DNA of 17,066 nt from Clostridia bacterium (lineage in GTDB: Bacteria; Bacillota_A; Clostridia; Christensenellales; Aristaeellaceae), in assembly GCA_025997215.1 (NCBI GenBank), contig BNUH01000057.1, forward strand, positions 1 through 17,066, in the 5' to 3' direction. Below are positions 10,949-16,980 of this stretch, one piece after another. Under the pieces are notes generated by a model. That model worked only from the letters and a program-made list of their open reading frames with translations. It was not told the DNA's origin and made no database searches. Both the position numbers and the translations under genes were made by a program. Position 1 is the first letter of the stretch, and the number at the start of each line of letters is the position of its first letter.

Positions 10949-11423
10949 CAAGGCATTGTCACCCTTTGCGACCATGATAGACATGCGAGGAATGAGCCGC
11001 GAACAGTGGCTTGAGGAGCGTCGCAAAGGGATTGGCGGCAGTGACGCCGCCGCCATCCTCGGCAAAAACTCATTCAAGAGCGCATACACGGTATGGGCTG
11101 ATAAGATGGGTCATAGCGACGACGGCGACAGCGAAGCCGCACGCCAGGGGCGAGACCTTGAATCCTATGTAGCCCAGCGGTTTGTCGAGGAGACAGGGGT
11201 CAAGGTTGCGCGCGTGAATTCGATACTAGTCAGTAAAGAATATCCATGGATGCGCGCAAACATTGATCGTCGCATTGTGAGCGGCGGCGCGTTCGTTGGT
11301 TTGGAGTGTAAGACCTCCCGCGACATATGGCTGCAGAAGTTCAAGAATGGCGAGTATCCACTTGAATACTACGCGCAATGCCAGCACTATATACCCGACT
11401 ATCAATATCACCTCATTCTATGA
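10941..11423 (+). CDS. YqaJ-family viral recombinase (exonuclease), C-terminally truncated (160 aa)
   Basis: The start SREQWLEERRKGIGGSDAAA (19-38) followed by ILGKNSFKSAYTVWADKMG is the signature N-terminus of YqaJ/lambda-exonuclease-like recombinases. D109 (NIDRRI), E122-x-K124 (LECKTS) and QCQH (146-149) are the PD-(D/E)xK catalytic set. Family members are usually about 300 aa; here the frame runs out after HYIPDYQYHLIL, just beyond the QCQH motif. The 66 bases after the stop carry a different-frame MKYEPLELQKEAS tail that may be a relic. The nuclease core is nearly complete, but the C-terminal part that normally packs and trimerises is missing, so activity is doubtful. It normally works with a single-strand annealing protein, which is also damaged next door. 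Confidence 0.8.
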   Translation: MNNKALSPFATMIDMRGMSREQWLEERRKGIGGSDAAAILGKNSFKSAYTVWADKMGHSDDGDSEAARQGRDLESYVAQRFVEETGVKVARVNSILVSKEYPWMRANIDRRIVSGGAFVGLECKTSRDIWLQKFKNGEYPLEYYAQCQHYIPDYQYHLIL

Positions 11424-11489
11424 TGTAACCACATCGCGCGTCTTGCGAATGAAGTATGAACCGCTCGAACTGCAAAAGGAGGCATCCTG

Positions 11490-12272
11490 ATGGGACGGTT
11501 ATCATCAACACAGGCCGAAAGCCTTCCAGCATCCGAATTCGCGCTGTCGGAGACTATCCGGCGAGTTAAGTTTCTGGCCTCGCAACTGCGTGGTCTGGAC
11601 GCGCCGCGCTTGATTCAGGTTAAGGTGCCCTCGGGCGGCACATTGCAGTGGGAGATATCTAACGGTACAGATCGTCCGGACTATGCCGCTGAGATCGAGG
11701 GCGTCATCGCTGCGTACGATGCCCGCAATGCCTATTGGCTTAAGCCATATGGCGACGGTCCAAAGGAGTCACCGACCTGCTCCAGTGATAATGGTGTATG
11801 GGGAACCGACACGGATGGCAACGAATTCCGATGCGCTGATTGTCCACGCAACGTCATTGGCACAGATGCCAAGGGGCGCGGTAAGGCTTGCAAGAACATG
11901 GTGCGGTTGCATGGTTTGGATTCTGACGAGTGGTATAAGGTTGTCAACACGCCATTCCTTGCACTGGATGATTTCGGCGCAACGCGTTACACAGAGTTCG
12001 CACAAGAACGGATGTATCGCTTTATCAACGATCGGATAAACGCCAACAAGCCGACTGCCATTACCACGAATCTTTCGCTTGACGATATCAAATACCCGCC
12101 CAAGGATGACGAAATGACTGGACGCATTTATGAGCGCGTGATGCAACTAACGGCCGGGAAACCGATATGCTTTGACGACATGCCTAAACGCCGCATTCAA
12201 GCAATACGCCGTGACCACAGCAACTCGTCGTGGTTGGATGATGAGATGCTCGCAGAGGATATTGGCGCATGA
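11490..12272 (+). CDS. Chimeric gene: N-terminal Cys-rich phage protein fused to C-terminal DnaC-type helicase loader (260 aa)
   Basis: Residues 1-141 match a phage protein type seen near YqaJ genes: an N-terminal LPSGG-like region, then CSSDNGVWG...CADCPRNVIGTDAKGRGKACKNMVRLH with Cys97, 115, 118 and 134. From about residue 142 the sequence switches to the second half of a DnaC/IstB-type ATPase: FLALDDFGATRYTEFAQERM (156-175) with Walker B LALDDFG and ITTNLSLDDI (191-200) as sensor I. The GxxGxGKT Walker A loop that should precede Walker B by about 60 residues is absent. An in-frame deletion joining the two at about position 11912 is the simplest reading. ATG 11490 follows an AAAGGAGG-type site. 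The ATPase cannot be normal, since the phosphate loop is missing. Confidence 0.75.
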   Translation: MGRLSSTQAESLPASEFALSETIRRVKFLASQLRGLDAPRLIQVKVPSGGTLQWEISNGTDRPDYAAEIEGVIAAYDARNAYWLKPYGDGPKESPTCSSDNGVWGTDTDGNEFRCADCPRNVIGTDAKGRGKACKNMVRLHGLDSDEWYKVVNTPFLALDDFGATRYTEFAQERMYRFINDRINANKPTAITTNLSLDDIKYPPKDDEMTGRIYERVMQLTAGKPICFDDMPKRRIQAIRRDHSNSSWLDDEMLAEDIGA

Positions 12273-12661
12273 GGCAAAGAGCAAATATCACGCCTCGTGA
12301 AAACACTGATCAGGCCGCCCTGTTTGAGTGGTCGGCATGTCAGGAAGGTAAGTATCCAGATCTGAAATACCTCTATCACATACCCAATGGCGGTAGTCGG
12401 AATATCATCGAGGCCGCGAATCTGCGAAGGCAAGGCGTTCGTCCAGGTGTGCCGGATATATGCCTACCTGCTCCACGCGGAGCATGGCACGGCCTCTACA
12501 TCGAGCTAAAACGTCAACAGGGCGGCAAGGTATCCGAAAACCAGAGACGTTGGGTTGAGTACCTGCGCAGCCAAGGTTACGCGGCGGCAGTCTGTCGAGG
12601 CTTCTATGAAGCGGTGGAAACAATCCAAAAATATTTACAAAACGAGGTGATTGAGGCGTGA
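12269..12661 (+). CDS. VRR-NUC domain nuclease (130 aa)
   Basis: Small VRR-NUC family protein of normal phage length. It has N-terminal TDQAALFEWSACQE (13-26), HIPNGGSRN (37-45), GVRPGVPDICLP (56-67), GLYIELKR (75-82) and GGKVSENQRRWVEYLRSQGY (85-104). D63, E79 and K81 form the PD-(D/E)xK metal site, and Q92 is the usual following residue. These proteins are predicted structure-specific or junction-processing nucleases in phage replication modules. ATG overlaps the previous stop by four bases, and its own stop overlaps the next GTG start by four, so the operon is tightly coupled. It looks intact, unlike its neighbours. Confidence 0.88.
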   Translation: MRQRANITPRENTDQAALFEWSACQEGKYPDLKYLYHIPNGGSRNIIEAANLRRQGVRPGVPDICLPAPRGAWHGLYIELKRQQGGKVSENQRRWVEYLRSQGYAAAVCRGFYEAVETIQKYLQNEVIEA

Positions 12662-13032
12662 CGGAGTATAGCGAGATTCAAAGCTTGGATCAACTTATGG
12701 GCGGGGCGCTTAACGAGAGATTTAACGCCGCGTTCAAAGACATCCTGAAGAACTGCTTTGATCCAAATACCGATCCGGAGAAAGTCCGAAAGATCAAAGT
12801 CACGATATTCGTAAAGCCGGATGGGAATCGCGATGCGGCAAAGTTCGGATTCGATATCAAAGCAGAACCAGCCGCACCGACGGCAGTAACGCAGACCGTA
12901 TACATTCATCAGAAAGACGATGGATCTGTAGAAGCGGTCGAGAAGACCAACGTAGCGCCAGGGCAAGTTGGGTTTGATGGTAAAGAGTATATACCCAACG
13001 TGATTGAGTTTAACCGTAAACCAGACGCCTAA
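12658..13032 (+). CDS. Phage replication-terminator-family protein (124 aa)
   Basis: GTG 12658 start overlapping the VRR-NUC stop. The segment LDQLMGGALNERFNAAFKDI followed by LKNCFDPNTDPEKVRKIKVTIFVKPDGNRDAAKFGFDIKAEPAAP matches small proteins usually annotated as replication terminator protein in Bacillota prophages. That label is by similarity only; a terminator function is not established for these. The C-terminus (VTQTVYIHQKDDGSVEAVEK...QVGFDGKEYIPNVIEFNRKPDA) looks complete. It probably acts in DNA metabolism with the VRR-NUC and the next gene. Confidence 0.65.
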   Translation: MTEYSEIQSLDQLMGGALNERFNAAFKDILKNCFDPNTDPEKVRKIKVTIFVKPDGNRDAAKFGFDIKAEPAAPTAVTQTVYIHQKDDGSVEAVEKTNVAPGQVGFDGKEYIPNVIEFNRKPDA

Positions 13033-13056
13033 GGCAGTATCGAAAGGAGCATGAAA

Positions 13057-13818
13057 ATGGAACAGTATTCGGGCATCGCGGAGGCTATGAAATGGGCTTT
13101 TGAAAACGGGCAGAAAGTTCAGATAGCCGATGATTACGGAGAGATCACTGATATCGGCGGAGTTAGCTACCTAAAGTATCGCGGCAAGTATACGCCGTTC
13201 TATGCGCCCGAAGAAGCGCAGCCCAGCAAGATCAAACTCACATCGCTGACGGGCTTGACGGACTTCATACTGAAAGACCCTGACGAATTGTTCGAGTGCT
13301 GGGTAGGTAAATACTATGCGCTCATAGGAGCGCAGTCGGTCAGGATCACAACGCAGCTTCGCGGTCGGAGCAAAGAGCGGTATACCATCGCGGAATGCGA
13401 GTTCACTCCGGATCGCATCCCATTCGGCCAGTGGATCGACGCTGAGGAGATGATCATCCTCCTGCAAACCCGTTTCGTCAAGACGGAGGCGCTGGAGATG
13501 GTCATGAAGATCATCGGGAACCTAAACCAAGAGCAAGCCGTACAGACAGCGGACGACGGAGTATCACAGCGAGTCACTATAAAATCTGGAGTCGCCATGA
13601 TGTCATCCACGACATTCAAGAACCCGGTGCCATTGAAGCCTTATAGGACATTCCTTGAGGTTGAACAGGTTGAAAGCCCGTTCGTCCTGCGCATTAAGGA
13701 AGGCGGCAAAGTCGCTCTGTTCGATGCCGATGGCGGCATGTGGATGCTTGAAGCCCGCGAGAACATCCGTAAATATATCGACGAACGTGCAGGCGGAAAG
13801 GTTCAGACGGTCGTATAA
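13057..13818 (+). CDS. DUF2303-like phage protein (253 aa), unknown function
   Basis: ATG 13057 is seven bases after AGGAG (13045-13049); the ATG at 13051 is only one base after it and is unlikely. The segment TSLTGLTDFILKDPDELFEC and the later FKNPVPLKPYRTFLEVEQVESPFVLRI resemble the YfdQ/DUF2303 group of phage proteins, about 250-275 aa. The middle segment FTPDRIPFGQWIDAEEMIIL followed by LQTRFV also fits. The C-terminal DADGGMWMLEARENIRKYIDERA looks complete. It follows the replication-terminator-family gene in the same direction and ends the intact early operon; a hairpin follows. Function unknown. Confidence 0.6.
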   Translation: MEQYSGIAEAMKWAFENGQKVQIADDYGEITDIGGVSYLKYRGKYTPFYAPEEAQPSKIKLTSLTGLTDFILKDPDELFECWVGKYYALIGAQSVRITTQLRGRSKERYTIAECEFTPDRIPFGQWIDAEEMIILLQTRFVKTEALEMVMKIIGNLNQEQAVQTADDGVSQRVTIKSGVAMMSSTTFKNPVPLKPYRTFLEVEQVESPFVLRIKEGGKVALFDADGGMWMLEARENIRKYIDERAGGKVQTVV

Positions 13819-13836
13819 TCAACTAAATCGCTGTAT

Positions 13837-13876
13837 GGTCGAGCGGGTTTATACCAAACATCCGACCCGCTCGACC
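13837..13876. repeat. Perfect 12-bp inverted repeat (hairpin) after the DUF2303-like gene
   Basis: GGTCGAGCGGGT (13837-13848) pairs perfectly with ACCCGCTCGACC (13865-13876), with a 16-nt loop. No T tract follows, so it is not a classic terminator. It sits 20 bases before the GTG of the next truncated gene and could be an RNA processing signal, a recombination or DNA-structure site, or part of a leader. Confidence 0.6.
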
Positions 13877-13895
13877 GCATATTGGGAGGATCAGA

Positions 13896-14066
13896 GTGAA
13901 AACATTTGATGAGATATTAAAATGCGGACGACTTTTCGGGGTAACACGAGGCGTAGATGGTTTTTCGGGGTATTGCCAGTTACCCGCCCAAAACAAAACG
14001 CTTGCTATCATCGTCAGCAATGGCGGTAGTTGGGATCATGTATCCCCGCTGGCGAATCGTGGCTAG
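13896..14066 (+). pseudogene. DUF7694-like phage protein, truncated to 56 aa
   Basis: GTG 13896 follows GGGAGG by six bases. MKTFDEILKCGRLFGVTRGV then DGFSGYCQLPAQNKTLAIIVSNGGSWDHVS resembles the first half of a small phage family ending in a long GWDHVSV...W.EM..IKDLFW segment, usually about 100-130 aa. After WDHVS the sequence jumps to PLANRG and a stop, the point where a different gene fragment begins. The start region with its ribosome binding site is well preserved. The family name is from pattern recall and moderate. Confidence 0.5.
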
Positions 14067-14155
14067 AAGCCGGCTCCAGTGTCCTAACTGCCATAGGTAA
14101 CGGCATCAAAAACGCTGTGGTCACAGTCTCTACGTGGCTAAAGGATAAGTTCAAT
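14045..14155 (+). pseudogene. Probable tail tape-measure protein fragment
   Basis: In another plus-strand frame, ESWLEAGSSVLTAIGNGIKN then AVVTVSTWLKDKFN has the repeated glycine-rich amphipathic pattern of C-terminal parts of tail tape-measure proteins (W..AG..L..AI.NGI..A). About 35 residues are readable, from about 14055 to 14155. The fragment starts inside the truncated DUF7694-like gene and ends where a minus-strand DUF2800 piece begins. It has no start codon of its own with a ribosome binding site. A structural-gene fragment lies here between two early-gene fragments. Confidence 0.4.
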
Positions 14156-14273
14156 ATCCCCAGCGCAGAACTCTCCATCGCCTTTGAACGCCTTTTCAGC
14201 TGCGGGCTTCAGCACTTCCTCAGCCCAGTTGTAAAGGGATTCTTTGAACACGTTCCATGTAGTGTCCGCTCAT
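14138..14273 (-). pseudogene. DUF2800 phage nuclease-like gene, reduced to start and short internal piece
   Basis: An ATG at 14273 overlaps the stop of the rrp5-like gene (ATGA), the expected start of the next phage gene. Its own frame breaks after 17 codons. In a different minus frame, WNVFKESLYNWAEEVLKPAA, EKAFKGDGEFCAGD matches the region before the cysteine cluster of DUF2800 proteins (a PD-(D/E)xK-like phage family of about 380 aa), then ends at a stop at 14138. So the normal gene order is kept but most of the gene is deleted, with a frame change. The remnant also overlaps the tape-measure fragment on the other strand. Confidence 0.5.
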
Positions 14274-14509
14274 TTGATCGCCTCCGCTTCTACGAGGAGC
14301 TGCGCGTAATGCATGGGATGGATGTCGCTTAGCTTCTTTGCGCCGTGTTTTTCCAGAAGTGCACGTACTTGAGCGTTATGTCCCTGCATCCCTTTGTCAG
14401 CAAGAACAGTGCGAACCTGCTCCAGCGTGACGGACGGCTGATCGACGGCGGCTTCCTTGATCGCCTCGTCCTCGGTGAGAGAAGCGGCTTCGCTGAGAGC
14501 CTCAGCCAC
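14270..14509 (-). CDS. Phage rrp5-like small protein (79 aa)
   Basis: GTG 14509 start with AGAGG about five bases upstream, directly after the Fic stop. The segment PSVTLEQVRTVLADKGMQGH, NAQVRALLEKHGAKKLSDIHPMHYAQLLVEAEAIK matches a small prophage protein often annotated as rRNA biogenesis protein rrp5. That name is a database label and no ribosomal role is implied here. In related prophages it directly precedes the DUF2800 gene, as its ATGA overlap with the DUF2800 stub shows. It is oriented leftward, opposite to the other early genes in the window. The N-terminal part is acidic and alanine-rich. It appears intact. Confidence 0.65.
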   Translation of the reverse strand: MAEALSEAASLTEDEAIKEAAVDQPSVTLEQVRTVLADKGMQGHNAQVRALLEKHGAKKLSDIHPMHYAQLLVEAEAIK

Positions 14510-14517
14510 CCTAACCT

Positions 14518-15564
14518 CTAATGTTTCTTAATGTATTTGGTGTTCCTCCCCGTGCCAATTTTTTTCGCACGACCGTCTTTAACCATTAAGGCCAGCGCGG
14601 ATTCTACGGTGGCTGGACTAATATCGGGCAGAACATAACAAATTTCTTGCTTAGAAATCGGTAGCAGGCTATTCATCACAGTTGCATCCACTCTTTGCCG
14701 CTTCGTCGTTTTCTTCGCATTGACCACAGCAAACCGCTTATCAAGCTCTTTATAACAGAATAACAGGGTCGTGATAAAGTTTTCAATAAACGGAAAGTAA
14801 CTATTACTGTTGTTGTGCCATCCTTCGGACGAGATACGCAAAGCCTCGTAATAGTTGCTCTTATCCTTGTTGATTTGCTCCTCAAATGAGATATACTTCC
14901 CCGCGTCAAACTCGTTTTTGTACAGCAGGAGCAGGGAGAGCAAGCGTGACATCCTGCCATTGCCGTCTGAAAACGGATGAATACAGAGAAAATCGAGGAT
15001 AAAGCAAGGCACTAGCAAAAGCTGGTTAATGCTGTAATTACTCCGCGCGTCCATATAGGCCAAAATGAGCTGCTCCATAGTGTCGGCGGTTTCGCTAGCT
15101 AGCGTAGGCGTAAACCTCACACGCCGTACTCCGGAAGGTTCTATCTCCATTATGACATTATCCGAACGTTTGTACTGTCCGCCACTCACTGGCGCATAGG
15201 ACAACATTACCTCATGAAGTCTCAAAATATCGTGCTCACGTACATCCAATATTTTGTAGCCATCGTGTATCAATGCGAGCGCGTCGCGGTATCCCGCAAT
15301 TTCTGCCTCGTTATGATTCAGAGGCGCGCTGTTCTGGTTGACAATTTCGTTAATGCGTTGCTCGCTGGTAACGATTCCTTCAATAGCGTTTGATCCCTTG
15401 ACGGATTGAACCTTTGCGATGCTCTCTAAACGAGTGAAGATGTCTGGGTAGTTTTCTTTACGCTCGATTTCGCGCTCTTTAAGCGAAGCAATCGCGCTAA
15501 CGATGTTGACAAGTCCTGCCGGAAGCATGCCTCTTTCCAAAAATGAATAGTCGAAGTGCCTCAT
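14518..15564 (-). CDS. Fic-domain protein with winged-helix C-terminus (348 aa)
   Basis: Fic family enzymes usually transfer AMP to a target protein. HPFSDGNGR (196-204) is the complete catalytic motif with the essential histidine. An inhibitory motif SNAIEG (58-63) with Glu62 lies upstream, as in class II Fic proteins, so autoinhibition in cis is predicted. The N-terminal Fic_N-like helical region runs to about residue 80. The last 60 residues (ISKQEICYVLPDISPATVES, ALALMVKDGRAKKIGTGRNTKYI) look like a winged helix-turn-helix, suggesting DNA binding and self-regulation through the palindrome at its promoter. Start ATG 15564 is chosen because the ATG at 15567 lies only three bases after the AGGAGG (15571-15576). 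It sits between structural-gene remnants as a cargo gene. Confidence 0.88.
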   Translation of the reverse strand: MRHFDYSFLERGMLPAGLVNIVSAIASLKEREIERKENYPDIFTRLESIAKVQSVKGSNAIEGIVTSEQRINEIVNQNSAPLNHNEAEIAGYRDALALIHDGYKILDVREHDILRLHEVMLSYAPVSGGQYKRSDNVIMEIEPSGVRRVRFTPTLASETADTMEQLILAYMDARSNYSINQLLLVPCFILDFLCIHPFSDGNGRMSRLLSLLLLYKNEFDAGKYISFEEQINKDKSNYYEALRISSEGWHNNSNSYFPFIENFITTLLFCYKELDKRFAVVNAKKTTKRQRVDATVMNSLLPISKQEICYVLPDISPATVESALALMVKDGRAKKIGTGRNTKYIKKH

Positions 15565-15583
15565 CATGTGCCTCCTCGCGCTG

Positions 15584-15624
15584 TTTTCTGCATATAGTAT
15601 GCCATACTTTATGCAGAAAAACAA
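15584..15624 (-). promoter_or_regulatory. Fic promoter embedded in a 37-bp near-perfect palindrome
   Basis: The palindrome spans 15584-15620, centred on C15602: outer arms TTTTCTGCATA/TATGCAGAAAA and inner arms AGTATG/CATACT, 17 of 18 positions paired. On the minus strand -35 TTGTTT (15619-15624), 17 bp and -10 CATACT (15596-15601) lie over it, so bound protein would block the promoter. Confidence 0.7.
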
Positions 15625-15650
15625 GCCCATGGGGAGGAAACAAGAATAAT

Positions 15651-16160
15651 TCAATTCCTAGGCGGCGGGCTGTCCCACTCTGTCGTAATGTTGCACCGGC
15701 AGTTGATCGTCTCTGAAGCGTCGGCCATGGGATCGCCGGGGTACATCAGGCCATTGCTGAATGGCGCGTCGAATGGTACGCGCTCGCCGTTCATCGCCAC
15801 GTGGTCGGGTTTAGGCGGCGGGCCGTTGCGCGGGTTATCCTGCGGCATGTGATGCCATACCTTCCATTGCGCGCCAGCCTTGCGGCACATGTCGAAATTC
15901 CCAGCATTCAGGCTCATACGCGCTTCCTGCGCGGCTATTATGTGCGCGCGGCCCGCGGTGGTTTTCATTTCCTCGCGAATCTGCTGGGCGATTTGGTGCT
16001 GCGAATCGCCGTTAACCAGGCCCTGAGTGACAATGCGGCCCACGATTTCCTTGGTGGTCTGCTGGATCATGGAGATGCGCTGGCCGCCCATGAGTTTCGC
16101 AACACCGATCAATTCCGGCGGCTCAATCGCTTGCAAACTGTAGAGCTTACGCGCGGTCAA
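15651..16160 (-). CDS. Phage minor head (SPP1 gp7-like head morphogenesis) protein, N-terminus missing
   Basis: The C-terminal two thirds of a minor head protein are clear: LMGGQRISMIQQTTKEIVGR, the helical DSQHQIAQQIREEMKTTAGRAHIIAAQEARMSLN, and the end KVWHHMPQDNPRNGPPPKPDHVAMNGERVPFDAPFSNGLMYPGDP...INCRCNITTEWDSP, a typical SPP1 gp7/Mu F-like end. Full members have about 250-500 aa. The only usable start is TTG 16160, overlapping the TGA of a short upstream frame. Reading upstream in frame (PLWRHSYAAGAL) continues without a start codon to a TGA near 16268. So the 5' end was replaced or frameshifted. It was probably part of the structural cluster near portal and terminase, which are not visible here. 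Confidence 0.7.
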   Translation of the reverse strand: MTARKLYSLQAIEPPELIGVAKLMGGQRISMIQQTTKEIVGRIVTQGLVNGDSQHQIAQQIREEMKTTAGRAHIIAAQEARMSLNAGNFDMCRKAGAQWKVWHHMPQDNPRNGPPPKPDHVAMNGERVPFDAPFSNGLMYPGDPMADASETINCRCNITTEWDSPPPRN

Positions 16161-16240
16161 GGCTCCGGCGGCGTATGAGTGACGCCATAACGGTGTGAAC
16201 GTTTTAAGCAGGTCTTGTCTGCTTGTTTTTCCTTTGCCAT
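16157..16240 (-). CDS. Short frame with strong ribosome binding site before the head protein (27 aa)
   Basis: ATG 16240 follows CGGAGG by eight bases and encodes MAKEKQADKTCLKRSHRYGV, THTPPEP. Its stop TGA (16157-16159) overlaps the TTG that could start the head fragment. It has a genuine initiation signal but an unconvincing C-terminus, which is the head gene read in another frame. It is most likely the surviving 5' end of a gene now fused out of frame to the head protein, though translational coupling is possible. Confidence 0.35.
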   Translation of the reverse strand: MAKEKQADKTCLKRSHRYGVTHTPPEP

Positions 16241-16253
16241 ATTGATTGCCTCC

Positions 16254-16289
16254 GATGCGCGAAGATGCGTGTAGTCACCTTCGCGCATC
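16254..16289. repeat. Perfect 11-bp hairpin upstream of the head-gene region
   Basis: GATGCGCGAAG (16254-16264) pairs with CTTCGCGCATC (16279-16289) over a 14-nt loop. On the minus strand it is directly before the ribosome binding site of the 27-aa frame, so it may be a leader hairpin or processing site. No T tract is present on either side, so it is not a standard terminator. Confidence 0.55.
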
Positions 16290-16304
16290 TGTAATTCTCA
16301 CGTC

Positions 16305-16421
16305 TTATGATCCTGAATAGTTGCCTGCCCTCATCGACGAGGCAGGACGTTGATTACCCCCGGAAGTAAACATTGAAACCTGTCCGGGTAACGCAGCCGA
16401 CGACCGTGCGGCATGTCTCAT
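16305..16421 (-). CDS. Possible 38-aa small protein
   Basis: ATG 16421 follows GGAGG by seven bases and encodes MRHAARSSAALPGQVSMFTS, GGNQRPASSMRAGNYSGS. The sequence is rich in Ser, Gly, Arg and Ala, with no domain. The ribosome binding site is the main support. The gap 16422-16495 shows only imperfect inverted repeats (AATAACG 16442-16448 with CGTTATT 16483-16489). Confidence 0.35.
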   Translation of the reverse strand: MRHAARSSAALPGQVSMFTSGGNQRPASSMRAGNYSGS

Positions 16422-16495
16422 GGTGATTCCTCCTATACAAAAATAACGTGCAGTCGAAGCCCGCGCTCCAACTACACGTAATCGTTATTACAATG

Positions 16496-16980
16496 CTATG
16501 GTATAATCCGCTTATTGTATTCCGCGCCGAATTTCGCAGTCCGCCTTACTGGTGGGACAGGCGATTCGAGTGTTATATTCATTTTCTTTGCGCACTTCAT
16601 ACCGTCCAGGTATTTATCGCCTATATCGCGCCAGTATGCCTTATCAAGAAATTCCTCTTTTTGCGCGCGTGTTTGAAAGCACAGCGCAACCCAGTGCTCC
16701 GAATCCGTCGCGTCTTGCAGACGCGTATTTTCATCTTGCCAACGCTGTTTGAACGACGTCAGGACATCATTTACTTCATCGATGGTGTATTTTTCCAATT
16801 CATCCGCAGTGATCGTCGCCTCTTCCCGTTGGAAAAACCGCTCATGTATTCGCACAGTTCATCGCTGCACGAAAAACGCGTGCGATACTCTGTGTCGCCG
16901 ATTCTGTAGCCCGTTTCCGTTTCAACACGTTTGGGCTTGCGCGTCTTATAGTTCATTTCAGTCTGTTCAGGCAGTTTCAT
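16496..16980 (-). pseudogene. Phage protein of about 160 aa, frameshifted in a homopolymer
   Basis: ATG 16980, six bases after GGAGG, starts MKLPEQTEMNYKTRKPKRVE, TETGYRIGDTEYRTRFSCSDELCEYMSGF. The sensible continuation FQREEATITADELEKYTIDE then VNDVLTSFKQRWQDE...PVPPVRRTAKFGAEYNKRIIP lies in another frame, up to the stop at 16496. Adding one base to the run of five T (minus strand, 16833-16837) restores a single frame of about 161 aa, GFFQREEA. A one-base loss, a sequencing error or -1 slippage on the T run could explain it. The full frame looks like a conserved phage protein of unknown function, and the second part is well conserved in character, so the lesion is probably recent or apparent only. 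Confidence 0.6.

Noticed and set aside
11860..11910. Walker A loop in GTDAKGRGKACK of the chimera
   Set aside because: It lacks GK[ST] and is a Cys-rich segment of the N-terminal family, so it is not a nucleotide-binding loop.
16490..16510. Plus-strand TATAAT near 16503 as a promoter
   Set aside because: No -35 at the right distance and no rightward gene follows; all genes here read left.
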